Notes under the pieces: generated by a model | What the model saw: only the letters and a program-made list of their open reading frames with translations | Told to the model about the DNA's origin: nothing | Database searches by the model: none | Shown: one piece after another, positions 35,000 through 43,098 of the stretch | Layout: every line of letters starts with the position of its first letter | Numbering within the stretch: position 1 is the first letter of the stretch | From: an uncultured Caldilineales bacterium | Lineage (GTDB): Bacteria > Chloroflexota > Anaerolineae > JAAEKA01 | Assembly (NCBI GenBank): GCA_937907455.1 | Contig: CALESQ010000043.1 | Span: forward strand, 1 to 64,000 | DNA length: 64,000 bases | Reading direction: 5' to 3' | Program-made: the position numbers and the translations under genes

Positions 35000-35158
35000 T
35001 TATGAACCTACGCTGCCGGACAATGGGCCAAAAGAAGGACCATCCAAAGGACCCAGGTCCTGAGCGTTACCTGTCAGCGAACGCTCGATCACAACGACTG
35101 GTTCTTGCCATTTTTGCTTGCCCTGCGGACGGGCTTCTGTTTGCGAAGATTGATGCAT
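35000..35158 (-). CDS. Candidate RiPP (lasso-like leader) precursor peptide
   Basis: A 52-codon gene with an excellent ribosome binding site (AGGAGG 5 nt before ATG 35158), below the usual size cut-off. The peptide begins MHQSSQTEARPQGKQ, then KWQEPVVVIERSLTG, then a Gly/Pro/Ser-rich end NAQDLGPLDGPSFGPLSG plus SVGS. W-x-x-P followed by a hydrophobic stretch and a late threonine resembles lasso and other leader peptides bound by PqqD-like domains. A PqqD-like gene lies 129 nt upstream on the same strand. No lasso ring position is canonical: with Ala32 as first residue, Asp39 would be position 8. No cyclase or B2 protease is adjacent, so product type is open. C-terminal serine is noteworthy given the HprK-like kinase. 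Confidence 0.65.
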   Translation of the reverse strand: MHQSSQTEARPQGKQKWQEPVVVIERSLTGNAQDLGPLDGPSFGPLSGSVGS

Positions 35159-35287
35159 GATTTCCTCCTGCTTATCCGATAAAGCAGTTCAAGAGATTTA
35201 GCTGCGAGAAACAGAACTTAGTTCCTACAACAAATGATTTATGTAAACAATTTCACCTGGCTACCCTTAATCGGAGCGGAGTGAATT

Positions 35288-35572
35288 TTATACCTCTTGC
35301 CAAACGATCAAGCCTTTTTTACTCAGTTCAGCCAGCAACTGATAGACTGAACGATGAGCGTGATCGAAAGTAACCTCAAACTCTTCTGTCAACACAGCTA
35401 TAATATCATCCACCGACCGTTCACCATTAGCAAGTTCCCAAATGCGGGTCGCTGTCGGATTGAGCATGCGAACCCTACCTTCAGCAGGATTGATGATAAC
35501 TGCTTCTGTACCATAAACCTGGTACGCTACAGAGGTTGCACGAATAGGGTGGATTTGTTTACTGTTTAACAT
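35288..35572 (-). CDS. PqqD-like peptide chaperone (RRE domain)
   Basis: Small 94-residue protein of the PqqD superfamily, whose winged-helix RRE fold binds the leaders of ribosomally made peptides and presents them to modifying enzymes. Diagnostic sequence is VIINPAEGRVRMLNPTATRIWELANG, then SVDDIIAVLTEEFEV and a C-terminal LLAELSKKGLIVW. It precedes the 52-residue peptide gene and follows a glycosyltransferase gene 39 nt away, so it is probably co-transcribed with both. Stand-alone PqqD-like proteins also pair with HprK-like kinases, as here (38921-39757). Confidence 0.88.
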   Translation of the reverse strand: MLNSKQIHPIRATSVAYQVYGTEAVIINPAEGRVRMLNPTATRIWELANGERSVDDIIAVLTEEFEVTFDHAHRSVYQLLAELSKKGLIVWQEV

Positions 35573-35611
35573 AATCGCTCAACGCCGCAATTCGATCATA
35601 TCATGAATAAA

Positions 35612-36814
35612 TCATTCCGTCAAGTTACGATTTTTTAAGCTTTCTCGTATAGGTTGTTTTACTGCATTTACAATGCTATATATTACTAATAGTTTCTGTT
35701 TATTGCTAAACTCGGCAAATAAAGTGTCCTCTAATCGCGTCTTCGATCTCGTTTCGCGCTGCAAGTAACTATCGCGGATTTTCAAAACATCAACCAACAT
35801 ATCAGCTAATGCCACGGGTGTTTGCGGTGGTACCAAACGGCAATACTTTCGCACAAATGTGTTGTGGTAAACCACTAAATCACTGCTGATAACCTGGCAG
35901 CCGCAAGCCAAGGCCTCCAACACGGTGGATGGATAGGTATCGAGCATTGGATAACTAACCACTACATCCGCTACAGCGTATAAAATTGCCATCTCGCTGT
36001 GAGGCACACGCTCAACCCATCGGATGCGATCGGCTATTCCCAGAGCGTGACTGTGCGCGGCCACCTGCTCAGCCAACCTCTCCGGCTTTTTCATACGCCC
36101 CAGCCCTACAAACAGCAACACCAACGGCTCGCTGATGCGCCGACAAGCCAGGGCAAACGCCTCCAGAATGTCCTGCTGACGATAGATCGGTGACCAGCCG
36201 CGCGGCGAAAACACCACGCGGGCATCTTGCGGAATGCCAAGCATGAATCGCCATCCTTTGGCAGTGTCCCGATGACCTGGGTGAAACACGCTAGTATCTA
36301 CCCCCAGCGAAATGCAATGCACCGGCAACGGCGGGCCTGGCCATGTCTCCAACAGGGCCTGCAATTCGGGATTTTCCACCAACACCGCGGCAGCACCGCT
36401 GCGCAGCCGCCGCAGCCAGCGGCGCTCACTGCGGCTGTGCCGCTCAGTCATCAGCTTGCTGAGCTGCCCCCACGCTGATACCACCAGAGGCCGTGCCCCG
36501 GCACGCAGACACACTTCGGTGTAGGGCTGAAGCAAATAGCTATGGATTACATCTGGACGAAATCGCCGGATCAACTGCTGCAAACGTATCACAGCTACGC
36601 GTCGGGTGGTTTCAGCGTTCAGATGAGCGAAACGGCGGCGCTGCCAGGCGGGTGAACCGGGCAGCAAGCTCGCTATTGTCAATACCGCGGGCTGATAGGG
36701 CACCTCATAGCTGTAAAAATCAGCAGCACACACTTCGTGGCCCGCTTCCAGCGCCCAATCAATATGCCGACGCATGGCAGTTTCATACCAGGGGCCAACC
36801 ATCAGTAAACGCAT
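35612..36814 (-). CDS. Glycosyltransferase family 4-like protein
   Basis: Probable GT-B glycosyltransferase (400 residues) that transfers a sugar from a nucleotide donor in the cytoplasm. The N-terminal Rossmann part begins MRLLMVGPWYETAMRRHIDW. The donor-binding C-terminal half has VVFSPRGWSPIYRQQDILEAF and YPSTVLEALACGCQVISSD, the E-x7-E-like region. It lies in a tight run with the sulfotransferase upstream (11-nt gap) and PqqD downstream. The acceptor could be a lipid-linked glycan or, more speculatively, the small peptide. C-terminal residues are less conserved. Confidence 0.83.
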   Translation of the reverse strand: MRLLMVGPWYETAMRRHIDWALEAGHEVCAADFYSYEVPYQPAVLTIASLLPGSPAWQRRRFAHLNAETTRRVAVIRLQQLIRRFRPDVIHSYLLQPYTEVCLRAGARPLVVSAWGQLSKLMTERHSRSERRWLRRLRSGAAAVLVENPELQALLETWPGPPLPVHCISLGVDTSVFHPGHRDTAKGWRFMLGIPQDARVVFSPRGWSPIYRQQDILEAFALACRRISEPLVLLFVGLGRMKKPERLAEQVAAHSHALGIADRIRWVERVPHSEMAILYAVADVVVSYPMLDTYPSTVLEALACGCQVISSDLVVYHNTFVRKYCRLVPPQTPVALADMLVDVLKIRDSYLQRETRSKTRLEDTLFAEFSNKQKLLVIYSIVNAVKQPIRESLKNRNLTE

Positions 36815-36825
36815 GGCCTGCCTCC

Positions 36826-37773
36826 TTATGCAGCCTGCGGCATTACGCTGCCGGTGTAGCCGGTAACACCCAACCGCTCGGCCCAGGCGAGTACACGCGC
36901 CTGCTGCTCAGGAGCAAGCTGCTGCCGCCATGTCAACAGCAAATCCAGCCCGGCTGTTGCCTCGGCGCGGAAGGTAGTGCGGCTCATGGACTGATACCAT
37001 GACGGCGGTAGCTCAACCTGCTGGCCGCCGGTGAAGTCGAGTACCCGCTGCAGCACGGTCGTGGGATCGGCCATAAGCTGCTCGTAGAACACGCGGCAAT
37101 GGGCCTGCCCGGCCAAAGCGCGTTGAGCCGCAAGGTTCTCTACGGCCCACCACAGCCCATGCGCACCTGCGGGATCACGCTCCTGCTCGATCTCGGCCAG
37201 CCAGGGGCGCAGCAAATCTTCCACCAATGCTTCCTGGCGGAGCAGGGCACGCGCCTCCATCTGCCAGCCCAGGCGCAGCCGTGAATGCACCACAGCGCAG
37301 GGATGGCGCAGCAAATAGATCACCCGCGGCGTAAAATTGGCCATCACATAGCCCAGCAACAGCGTGGCACGTATCTCTTTGACAAGAAAGCCGCGCGGCA
37401 GCCAGGCCGTGGGCGTGTCGTCTGTCCATACACTGCGCGCCCGCCCGCTGAGCGCCGCAGCCAACGCCTGCTTCCATGCGGGCTGCGAGGCCTGCGCCGG
37501 CAGGTAAAAGGAATACAGATGATCGCTGGGGCCGGTGAAATCGGTCAGCCGTCGGATGGCCGGATTGTAGTGCGGATGCAGCGGTTCAAAGATCTGCTGG
37601 CGATGCAAAGCATAGCCCAGCCAGTCGGCCAGCCAGGTGGAGCCGCTGCGGCTGGAGGAAACCAGCAGCAGGGCATCTTGCGGCTGAGGACGGCCGCGCC
37701 AGGCAAAGCTGAGGGTCTCGCTGCCGCGCATAGCTGCACGATACCATACAGCCTTGTCCAGGCCCAGCTTCAC
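36826..37773 (-). CDS. Sulfotransferase family protein
   Basis: Probable PAPS-dependent sulfotransferase (315 residues), which would add sulfate to a sugar hydroxyl or tyrosine-like acceptor. The 5'-phosphosulfate-binding loop is LLLVSSSRSGSTWLADWLG near residues 36-54; the 3'-phosphate-binding region is VIYLLRHPCAVVHSRL near 150. The start is GTG 37773, overlapping the stop of the preceding glycosyltransferase by four nucleotides (translational coupling). A sulfotransferase next to a kinase and a PqqD-type peptide gene is unusual. PAPS-synthesis genes are not in the window. Confidence 0.85.
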   Translation of the reverse strand: MKLGLDKAVWYRAAMRGSETLSFAWRGRPQPQDALLLVSSSRSGSTWLADWLGYALHRQQIFEPLHPHYNPAIRRLTDFTGPSDHLYSFYLPAQASQPAWKQALAAALSGRARSVWTDDTPTAWLPRGFLVKEIRATLLLGYVMANFTPRVIYLLRHPCAVVHSRLRLGWQMEARALLRQEALVEDLLRPWLAEIEQERDPAGAHGLWWAVENLAAQRALAGQAHCRVFYEQLMADPTTVLQRVLDFTGGQQVELPPSWYQSMSRTTFRAEATAGLDLLLTWRQQLAPEQQARVLAWAERLGVTGYTGSVMPQAA

Positions 37774-38933
37774 GACGTGGCCGCCATTTCGCTATAGATT
37801 TGCCGCAAGCGCTGTTTCACGCGGGCATCGTCGTATTCGGCCACGGCGATGCGGCGTGCAGCGCGCAGCACGTCCTGGCGCGCCTGAGCCGGTTGGTTGA
37901 CCACCTCTACCATAGCCTCGGCCAACGCGGTCTCGTCGTCTGCTGGAACCAGGCGGGCGGAATCTTCAACAAAGGTGCCGCGATAGGCCGGCAGCAAAGA
38001 AGTGATCAGCGGCAGCTCGCAGGCGGCAGTCTCTACCAGGGTGACGGCGAAGGCATCGCGGCTGGGATAGTTCACCACGGCATCGCTCATGGCATACAGG
38101 GTGGGCATCTCTTGATAGAGGATGCGCGGCAGCCAGCGCACCGCCGCAGCCGCGGGCGTATGCTGCACCCCCTGCCAGGCAACATGCATGTGCGGCAAGG
38201 CATCGGGGCGACCTCCCAACCCCACCAGCGCCAGGTAAACGGGCCGGTTGAACCGCTCGTAGGCCAAAACAAAGGCGCGCAGAATCTGTTGATGGTTGTA
38301 GAAGTCGGCCCACATGCGCGGCGACAACAGCACAAAGGCATCATCGGGAATGGCAAAAAAGGTACGCCACTCCAGCGCCCTGGTGCTGCGTCCAGGCTGA
38401 AACGCAGTGGTATCGGTGCCAAAGGGCATGTACTCTACCTGGCAGCCCGGTTTCACGCGGCGCTGTGCCGGTTCTACCAGCGCGGGAGCATCTACCAGCA
38501 GGCGGTCGCAGGCCAGCAGCAATTCCTGCGCTGCCGGACGCAGCAGTCTGTCGGGTGCGACAAGCAGCGAAGGCAGCGCCCCCCACGCCGACACCAGCAA
38601 CGGCCCCAGACCGGCACGTGCCAGAGCCTGGCCGCGCACATCCATGCTGTGAATATGAATGACATCAGGCCGGGCCTCGGCAGCCAGGCGACGCAACCGT
38701 GTTTGTTTGGCACGTTCGGCCAGCGCGCCCAGCCCCAGGCGATGCAAGATCATGTCTGCGCCATTGCCACGCGGCAAAGGCAGCAGCGGCATGAAATGAA
38801 AGCGCGGCGGCAGCGGGCGCCGGAAGCTGTTGCGATAGTCGGTGATCCACACGTCGTCGCCTGCTTCAATGTGCCAATTCAGCACTCGCTGCATGGCCAC
38901 AACCCCTGTGGGACCGGCGGTCAGGATGCGCAT
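37770..38933 (-). CDS. Glycosyltransferase family 4-like protein
   Basis: GT-B glycosyltransferase of 387 residues. It begins MRILTAGPTGVVAMQRVLNWH, with RPDVIHIHSMDVRGQALAR in the acceptor domain, and carries FVLLSPRMWADFYNHQQILRAF and DAFAVTLVETAACELPLITS in the donor domain. It is clearly similar in layout to the neighbouring 35612-36814 enzyme, suggesting duplication. It overlaps the HprK-like gene upstream by 13 nt and the sulfotransferase downstream by 4 nt, so these three are translated as a coupled block. Sugar and acceptor are unknown. Confidence 0.85.
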   Translation of the reverse strand: MRILTAGPTGVVAMQRVLNWHIEAGDDVWITDYRNSFRRPLPPRFHFMPLLPLPRGNGADMILHRLGLGALAERAKQTRLRRLAAEARPDVIHIHSMDVRGQALARAGLGPLLVSAWGALPSLLVAPDRLLRPAAQELLLACDRLLVDAPALVEPAQRRVKPGCQVEYMPFGTDTTAFQPGRSTRALEWRTFFAIPDDAFVLLSPRMWADFYNHQQILRAFVLAYERFNRPVYLALVGLGGRPDALPHMHVAWQGVQHTPAAAAVRWLPRILYQEMPTLYAMSDAVVNYPSRDAFAVTLVETAACELPLITSLLPAYRGTFVEDSARLVPADDETALAEAMVEVVNQPAQARQDVLRAARRIAVAEYDDARVKQRLRQIYSEMAATS

Positions 38934-39757
38934 GGAGAGTCTCCCAGGGTATCAGCCAGAAAATCCCACACAGCGGTGCTGGGATAAAATACCAGGCGAT
39001 AGGCGGGAACCTGCTGCAACAGGCGCTGCACCAGTTCCAGCCAGCGTGTGGCATGAGCGGGCCGATCCACGGCGGCGATGTTGCTGCGCAGCAGCTCTAA
39101 CACGGCCTGGGCCGGCTCCAGAGGTTGCAGGGCAAACTCAGAGCCGTGCGCCGGCAACAGCAACAGAGTGGCAGGGCAGGTGCGGCAAATGCGCTGTTGC
39201 AGTTCGGGCGGCGTGCCGAAGCCCAGAAAGGGGGTGCTGCGCAGCAATGGCTGGGGTCCGGCAAGATCGGCGATGACGATCTCATCGTTAAACGGTTGAG
39301 CATGGCCCACGGCCAGCCGCGCCAGGGTGGTTTTACCGGCACCGGAATGACCGGCAACGATCAGCCCGCGCCCCTGCCACTGAATGCCCGCGGCGTGCAG
39401 CAGCAGGCCGTTGCGCCGCAGCAGGCTGTACAACACGCCATAGGCCACGGCACGTTCCAGAGCTGAAGCCGCCATATCCACCGAAACGCTGGTTACCTCG
39501 ATCTGCTGCGCGGCAAAATCTATTTCACCGGCGATGCGATGCAGGTGAAAGCGGGTGATGGCCTGGTCATGGCGAATCCAGGGGGGATCGGCGCGGGGCA
39601 GAGCGGGATCGTAGCGCAGTGTCACATGCCAATCTACCGCGCCTGAAAGGGGAAATTCGTGATACAACGGTGCCAGGGCCGCGGCCCAGGTGGCATCGGG
39701 CAGGACAACCTGGGCGCCAACACCGCTCACCGTCAGGGAAACAACGGGCAAAGCCAT
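38921..39757 (-). CDS. HprK-related serine kinase-like protein
   Basis: Second HprK-like P-loop protein (278 residues). Walker A AGHSGAGKTTLAR is near residue 139 and FNDEIVIADL follows, matching the metal site of HPr kinases; the N-terminal HprK domain is absent. Alignment by eye with the protein at 20740-21564 shows the same architecture and similar C-terminal ends (PAYRLVFYPSTAVWDFL against PTYRFYFRPDPAMWAFL). HprK homologues are known to phosphorylate a lasso peptide C-terminal serine (paeninodin type); by inference it may act on the 52-residue peptide, or on a sugar. Confidence 0.78.
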   Translation of the reverse strand: MALPVVSLTVSGVGAQVVLPDATWAAALAPLYHEFPLSGAVDWHVTLRYDPALPRADPPWIRHDQAITRFHLHRIAGEIDFAAQQIEVTSVSVDMAASALERAVAYGVLYSLLRRNGLLLHAAGIQWQGRGLIVAGHSGAGKTTLARLAVGHAQPFNDEIVIADLAGPQPLLRSTPFLGFGTPPELQQRICRTCPATLLLLPAHGSEFALQPLEPAQAVLELLRSNIAAVDRPAHATRWLELVQRLLQQVPAYRLVFYPSTAVWDFLADTLGDSPCAS

Positions 39758-39771
39758 AGCGCAACCGTGGG

Positions 39772-40413
39772 CTACTCCGTTTCGTAAGGATAAGCGTCGC
39801 GGGCGCTGGAGAGCAGCAGGTCGGGGTCAGGTGGCTCCTGACGCAGGCTGCGGCGCAGGGCGTAGAGCAGGCAGTGACACACCACTGAAAAGGCGTCCTC
39901 AACTTGCTCCATGCTGTGGCTGGGAATGTGAACAGCCACATCGCTCAGATCGGGCTGGGCAATGCGGCCACCATCGAAGCCACAGAAGGCCACGGTGGCG
40001 GCACCAGCCTGACGTGCCAGCGCCAGGGTTGCCACCACATTGGGCGAATTGCCGCTGCCGCTGATGCCGATCACGAGGTCGCCGGGGTCAACAAAGTTGC
40101 GCAGTTGTTCGGCCATGGCTACGGCATAGCCGTCGTCATTGCTCCAGGCCAGCAAGGCGGGCAGGTTATCTACCAGGGCAAAGGCGCGAAAACGCCGCCG
40201 ACCGGTGACGTTGGCGCCCTTGTTCAGATCACCGGCGAAATGGCTGGCAATGGCCGCGCTGCCGCCGTTGCCACAGACATAGACGCGGCCACGGCGACGC
40301 CAGACAGCTAGCAGCAATTGCTCGACCGCGGTGATCGGCGCGGCGGGCAGGGCAGCTAGCAAGGCAGTGGTTTGAGCAAGATAGGTTTGCACAGGCGACA
40401 GGGGTTGAGTCAT
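39772..40413 (-). CDS. SIS-domain sugar-phosphate isomerase (GmhA-like)
   Basis: Phosphoheptose-isomerase-like protein (213 residues), expected to convert sedoheptulose 7-phosphate into heptose 7-phosphate or act on a related sugar phosphate for glycan synthesis. The SIS domain shows VYVCGNGGSAAIASHFAGDL and VIGISGSGNSPNVVATLALA, both characteristic of GmhA, with the Ser/Gly sugar-phosphate loop intact. It lies 14 nt downstream of the HprK-like start and 15 nt before the sugar-transferase gene, so it belongs to the same operon. Other heptose genes (gmhB, hldE) are not in the window. Confidence 0.88.
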   Translation of the reverse strand: MTQPLSPVQTYLAQTTALLAALPAAPITAVEQLLLAVWRRRGRVYVCGNGGSAAIASHFAGDLNKGANVTGRRRFRAFALVDNLPALLAWSNDDGYAVAMAEQLRNFVDPGDLVIGISGSGNSPNVVATLALARQAGAATVAFCGFDGGRIAQPDLSDVAVHIPSHSMEQVEDAFSVVCHCLLYALRRSLRQEPPDPDLLLSSARDAYPYETE

Positions 40414-40428
40414 GCCGCTGATTGTACT

Positions 40429-41910
40429 TTAATGCCCCTTGAAAAGCAACATAACGGGGATTGTCTGCAAGGCAATGCGCAAATCCAGCAACAGGCTGGC
40501 ATGTTTAACATAGTACAGGTCATATTCCAGCTTGATGCGGGCATCATCCACCGAACTACCATAACGATATTGCACCTGTGCCCACCCACTGAGGCCAGGA
40601 CGCACAGCGTGACGGGCGCGGTAGAAGGGGATAGTTTCGGCCAGTTGTTCCACAAATTCGGGGCGTTCGGGTCGCGGGCCGATGAGGCTCATTTCGCCGC
40701 GCAGAACGTTGAGGAACTGCGGCAGTTCATCAAGCCGCGTGGCGCGCAGGAAGCGCCCTACACCGGTGATGCGACTGTCGTTGGCCGCGGCCCAAACAGC
40801 TCCGGTATCAGCTTCGGCGTCGGGAACCATCGAACGCAGCTTCAACACATCAAACAGCTTGCCGCCGCGGCCCACGCGGCTCTGGCGGTAGAACAGTGGG
40901 CCGGGGCTGCCCAGACGATTGGCCAGCGCCACAAACGGCAGCAGCAGTGCCAACAAGACTGCGCCAGGCAGCGCGCTCATCAGATCAATGAGCCGCTTCG
41001 CCAAGCCATACAAACGCTGATAGGCCGAATCAGCCGAAGGCAGAGCCATGTAGAGATCGCGGCCTACGTGCTGTACAGGCACGCGGCCCAACAGGCGCTC
41101 GTAAAGATCCGACATAGTGGTGATGTGAATGCCGCGCTCGCGGCAGCGCAGCAGGTCATCAAACAGAGCGTCGTGGATGGCATGGCGATGGGTGATGGCG
41201 AGAATGACCTCGTTGACCTGCAAGGTAGCAGCCATGGGCAGGAGCGATTCGTGCCCCCCCAGCACGGGAATATCCTCCACCGTAGTGCCGGCACAGGCGG
41301 GATCATCGTCAATAAAGCCGACAAACTGATAGCCGGTGCCGCGATAGGGATTGGCATCGTGCGGGGCCACCTGCATGGCCGACACCAGGGTGCGGCCAGC
41401 CCAGCCTGCTCCCACCACCAGGGCGCGCTGGTGAAAGAAGGGCTGTACAAACAACTGCGAATACAGCACGCGCCAGCCCACAATGAGCAACAGCGCCATG
41501 CCGAGGAAGACGAATATCTGGGTGCGGCTTTGCAGCGTGGGGGTGAGCGCAGGAATGAGCGAATAGACCGCTATCGTGGTGACGGCGGCGGCGGCGGCGC
41601 TGCGGACAATGGCAAAGGTGCTGGCCGAACGCGCCAGATTATAGATATCAAAAAACAGGCCCACCAGAATCCAAACGACCACGAGCGTGATGTACCATTT
41701 ATAGGGTAACAGCAAGTGCGCCAGCGGGACGGCGCGTCCCCAGCCCAGCCAGACCGAGGCCAGCAAGGCCAGATTGATCAGCAGCAGGTCCAAAATCAAC
41801 AGCAGCAAGCGCCGTTCTGAGGCTTGCAGGCTGAGGCTGGGCAGATTGATACGACGTCTCATGCTTGATCTGATAGGATGGCGCCAGTGGGTTGGCAGGT
41901 GTACGTTCAT
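40429..41910 (-). CDS. Polyprenyl-phosphate sugar-1-phosphate transferase
   Basis: Integral membrane initiating transferase (493 residues) that loads the first sugar-1-phosphate onto undecaprenyl phosphate for exopolysaccharide or capsule synthesis. The N-terminal half has four membrane segments (RLLLLILDLLLINLALLASV and others) and a Rossmann-like middle (ALVVGAGWAGRTLV). The catalytic C-terminal domain has PLFYRQSRVGRGGKLFDVLK, LRATRLDELPQFLNVLRGEM, SLIGPRPERPEF and RPGLSGWAQV. The ATG at 41910 overlaps the stop of the glycosyltransferase upstream (ATGA). This is the strongest indicator that 35-64 kb is a lipid-linked glycan locus. Confidence 0.93.
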   Translation of the reverse strand: MNVHLPTHWRHPIRSSMRRRINLPSLSLQASERRLLLLILDLLLINLALLASVWLGWGRAVPLAHLLLPYKWYITLVVVWILVGLFFDIYNLARSASTFAIVRSAAAAAVTTIAVYSLIPALTPTLQSRTQIFVFLGMALLLIVGWRVLYSQLFVQPFFHQRALVVGAGWAGRTLVSAMQVAPHDANPYRGTGYQFVGFIDDDPACAGTTVEDIPVLGGHESLLPMAATLQVNEVILAITHRHAIHDALFDDLLRCRERGIHITTMSDLYERLLGRVPVQHVGRDLYMALPSADSAYQRLYGLAKRLIDLMSALPGAVLLALLLPFVALANRLGSPGPLFYRQSRVGRGGKLFDVLKLRSMVPDAEADTGAVWAAANDSRITGVGRFLRATRLDELPQFLNVLRGEMSLIGPRPERPEFVEQLAETIPFYRARHAVRPGLSGWAQVQYRYGSSVDDARIKLEYDLYYVKHASLLLDLRIALQTIPVMLLFKGH

Positions 41911-43022
41911 AACCCGGCAGAGCGCCTCCCAGCGCCGGTGGCACGATAAAGGGCTGCCAGGGTCTGTTGTTCCTCGTGGCGTTGTGCCAGGTACCAGGCT
42001 CGTCCGGCCAGACCCATTTCGCTGGTACGCTGCGGATCGGCCAGTGCCTGCTGCAGGGCGGCAGCCAGCGCGGAAACATCACCGACGGGGATTACCCAGC
42101 CGGTATGGCCGGGTTGCACGTATTCTGGCAAGGCACCGCTGTTGCTGACGATGACCGGTTTGGCAAAATAGTAGGCGGCGGCGATCAAAGCAGACTGAGT
42201 AGCATCGAGATAGGGAAGCACCACCACTGCGCAGCGTTGAAACAAATCCCAGCCTTCATGGTCATCTATCAGATGGTTGCGCAGTTCTACCCCAGACGGA
42301 AGATACGACGGCGGCTCGCCCGGGCCAGCCAGTACAATTGCCAGAGGCTCGCCGTTTTCGGCAGCCAGCGTGGCCGCTTGCATCAATTGGTTGACGCCTT
42401 TGTAAGCCAAAAGGCGGCCAAAGAACAGCGCGTACGGATCGTATTGTAGCTTATCAAGAGGCGTTGCCGCAAATGCGGCATGGCTCAGGAACAAATGCAG
42501 CAACGGCGTGTAGACTACGCGCGCGGCAGGCAGGCCGGCTTGCAGCAGGCGTTGGCGGTATACCTGCCCATGCACCAGGATGCGATCAGCACCGGCCAGC
42601 ACGCTGCGGTTCCACAGGCGGATCAGGCGGCTAAAGCGCACACCGAGGTGAGGGTCCAAATCGTGCAGGGTGTGGATGGTGGGCAGACCGCGGCGGCGCA
42701 AGCCGCGCAGCAGCAGGGGGTTCCACAGGTGTACGCCGGTGATGTGTACCACGGTGGGCTGAGGCGCGGTGCGGGTGATGGCATCTATTGCAGCCAGCAC
42801 GCGGCGCGGCCCGGCGGGGCGCAGACCATCGCGGGCAAAGCCGGTGGTGGTGGTGTCTACCGGGGTGTGGATGTGTACCGCGGGCGCGTAGGGCGGGCGC
42901 GGGGCGCGGACGGTGGTGACCAGATGCACGTCATGGCCCTGGTCGGCCTGGTGGTTAGCCAGATCTGCGGTATATTGGTGCATGCCGTAGGTCGGCGAAA
43001 GGAGCAGATAAATGATGCGCAC
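41907..43022 (-). CDS. Glycosyltransferase family 4 protein
   Basis: GT-B glycosyltransferase of 371 residues. It starts at GTG 43022 (MRIIYLLLSPTYGMHQYTAD), with PTVVHITGVHLWNPLLLRG in the acceptor half. The donor half shows DPYALFFGRLLAYKGVNQLM, VVLPYLDATQSALIAAAYYF and KPVIVSNSGALPEYVQPGHT, the standard GT4 nucleotide-sugar pocket. It is translationally coupled to the initiating sugar transferase, suggesting it adds an early sugar of the repeat unit. Donor sugar cannot be inferred. Confidence 0.88.
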   Translation of the reverse strand: MRIIYLLLSPTYGMHQYTADLANHQADQGHDVHLVTTVRAPRPPYAPAVHIHTPVDTTTTGFARDGLRPAGPRRVLAAIDAITRTAPQPTVVHITGVHLWNPLLLRGLRRRGLPTIHTLHDLDPHLGVRFSRLIRLWNRSVLAGADRILVHGQVYRQRLLQAGLPAARVVYTPLLHLFLSHAAFAATPLDKLQYDPYALFFGRLLAYKGVNQLMQAATLAAENGEPLAIVLAGPGEPPSYLPSGVELRNHLIDDHEGWDLFQRCAVVVLPYLDATQSALIAAAYYFAKPVIVSNSGALPEYVQPGHTGWVIPVGDVSALAAALQQALADPQRTSEMGLAGRAWYLAQRHEEQQTLAALYRATGAGRRSAGL

Positions 43023-43098
43023 CGCGTTATTATAGCACGAATTGTCGGCGTGCCAGCCCCCGCAAAAGGTTACAGAGCCGTAAGGATTATCCCGACCC

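Noticed and set aside
35000..39757. Complete lasso peptide cluster
   Set aside because: No asparagine-synthetase-like cyclase and no B2 transglutaminase-like protease are encoded nearby, and the core lacks a canonical ring residue after a Thr at -2. I keep only the wider RiPP-candidate claim.
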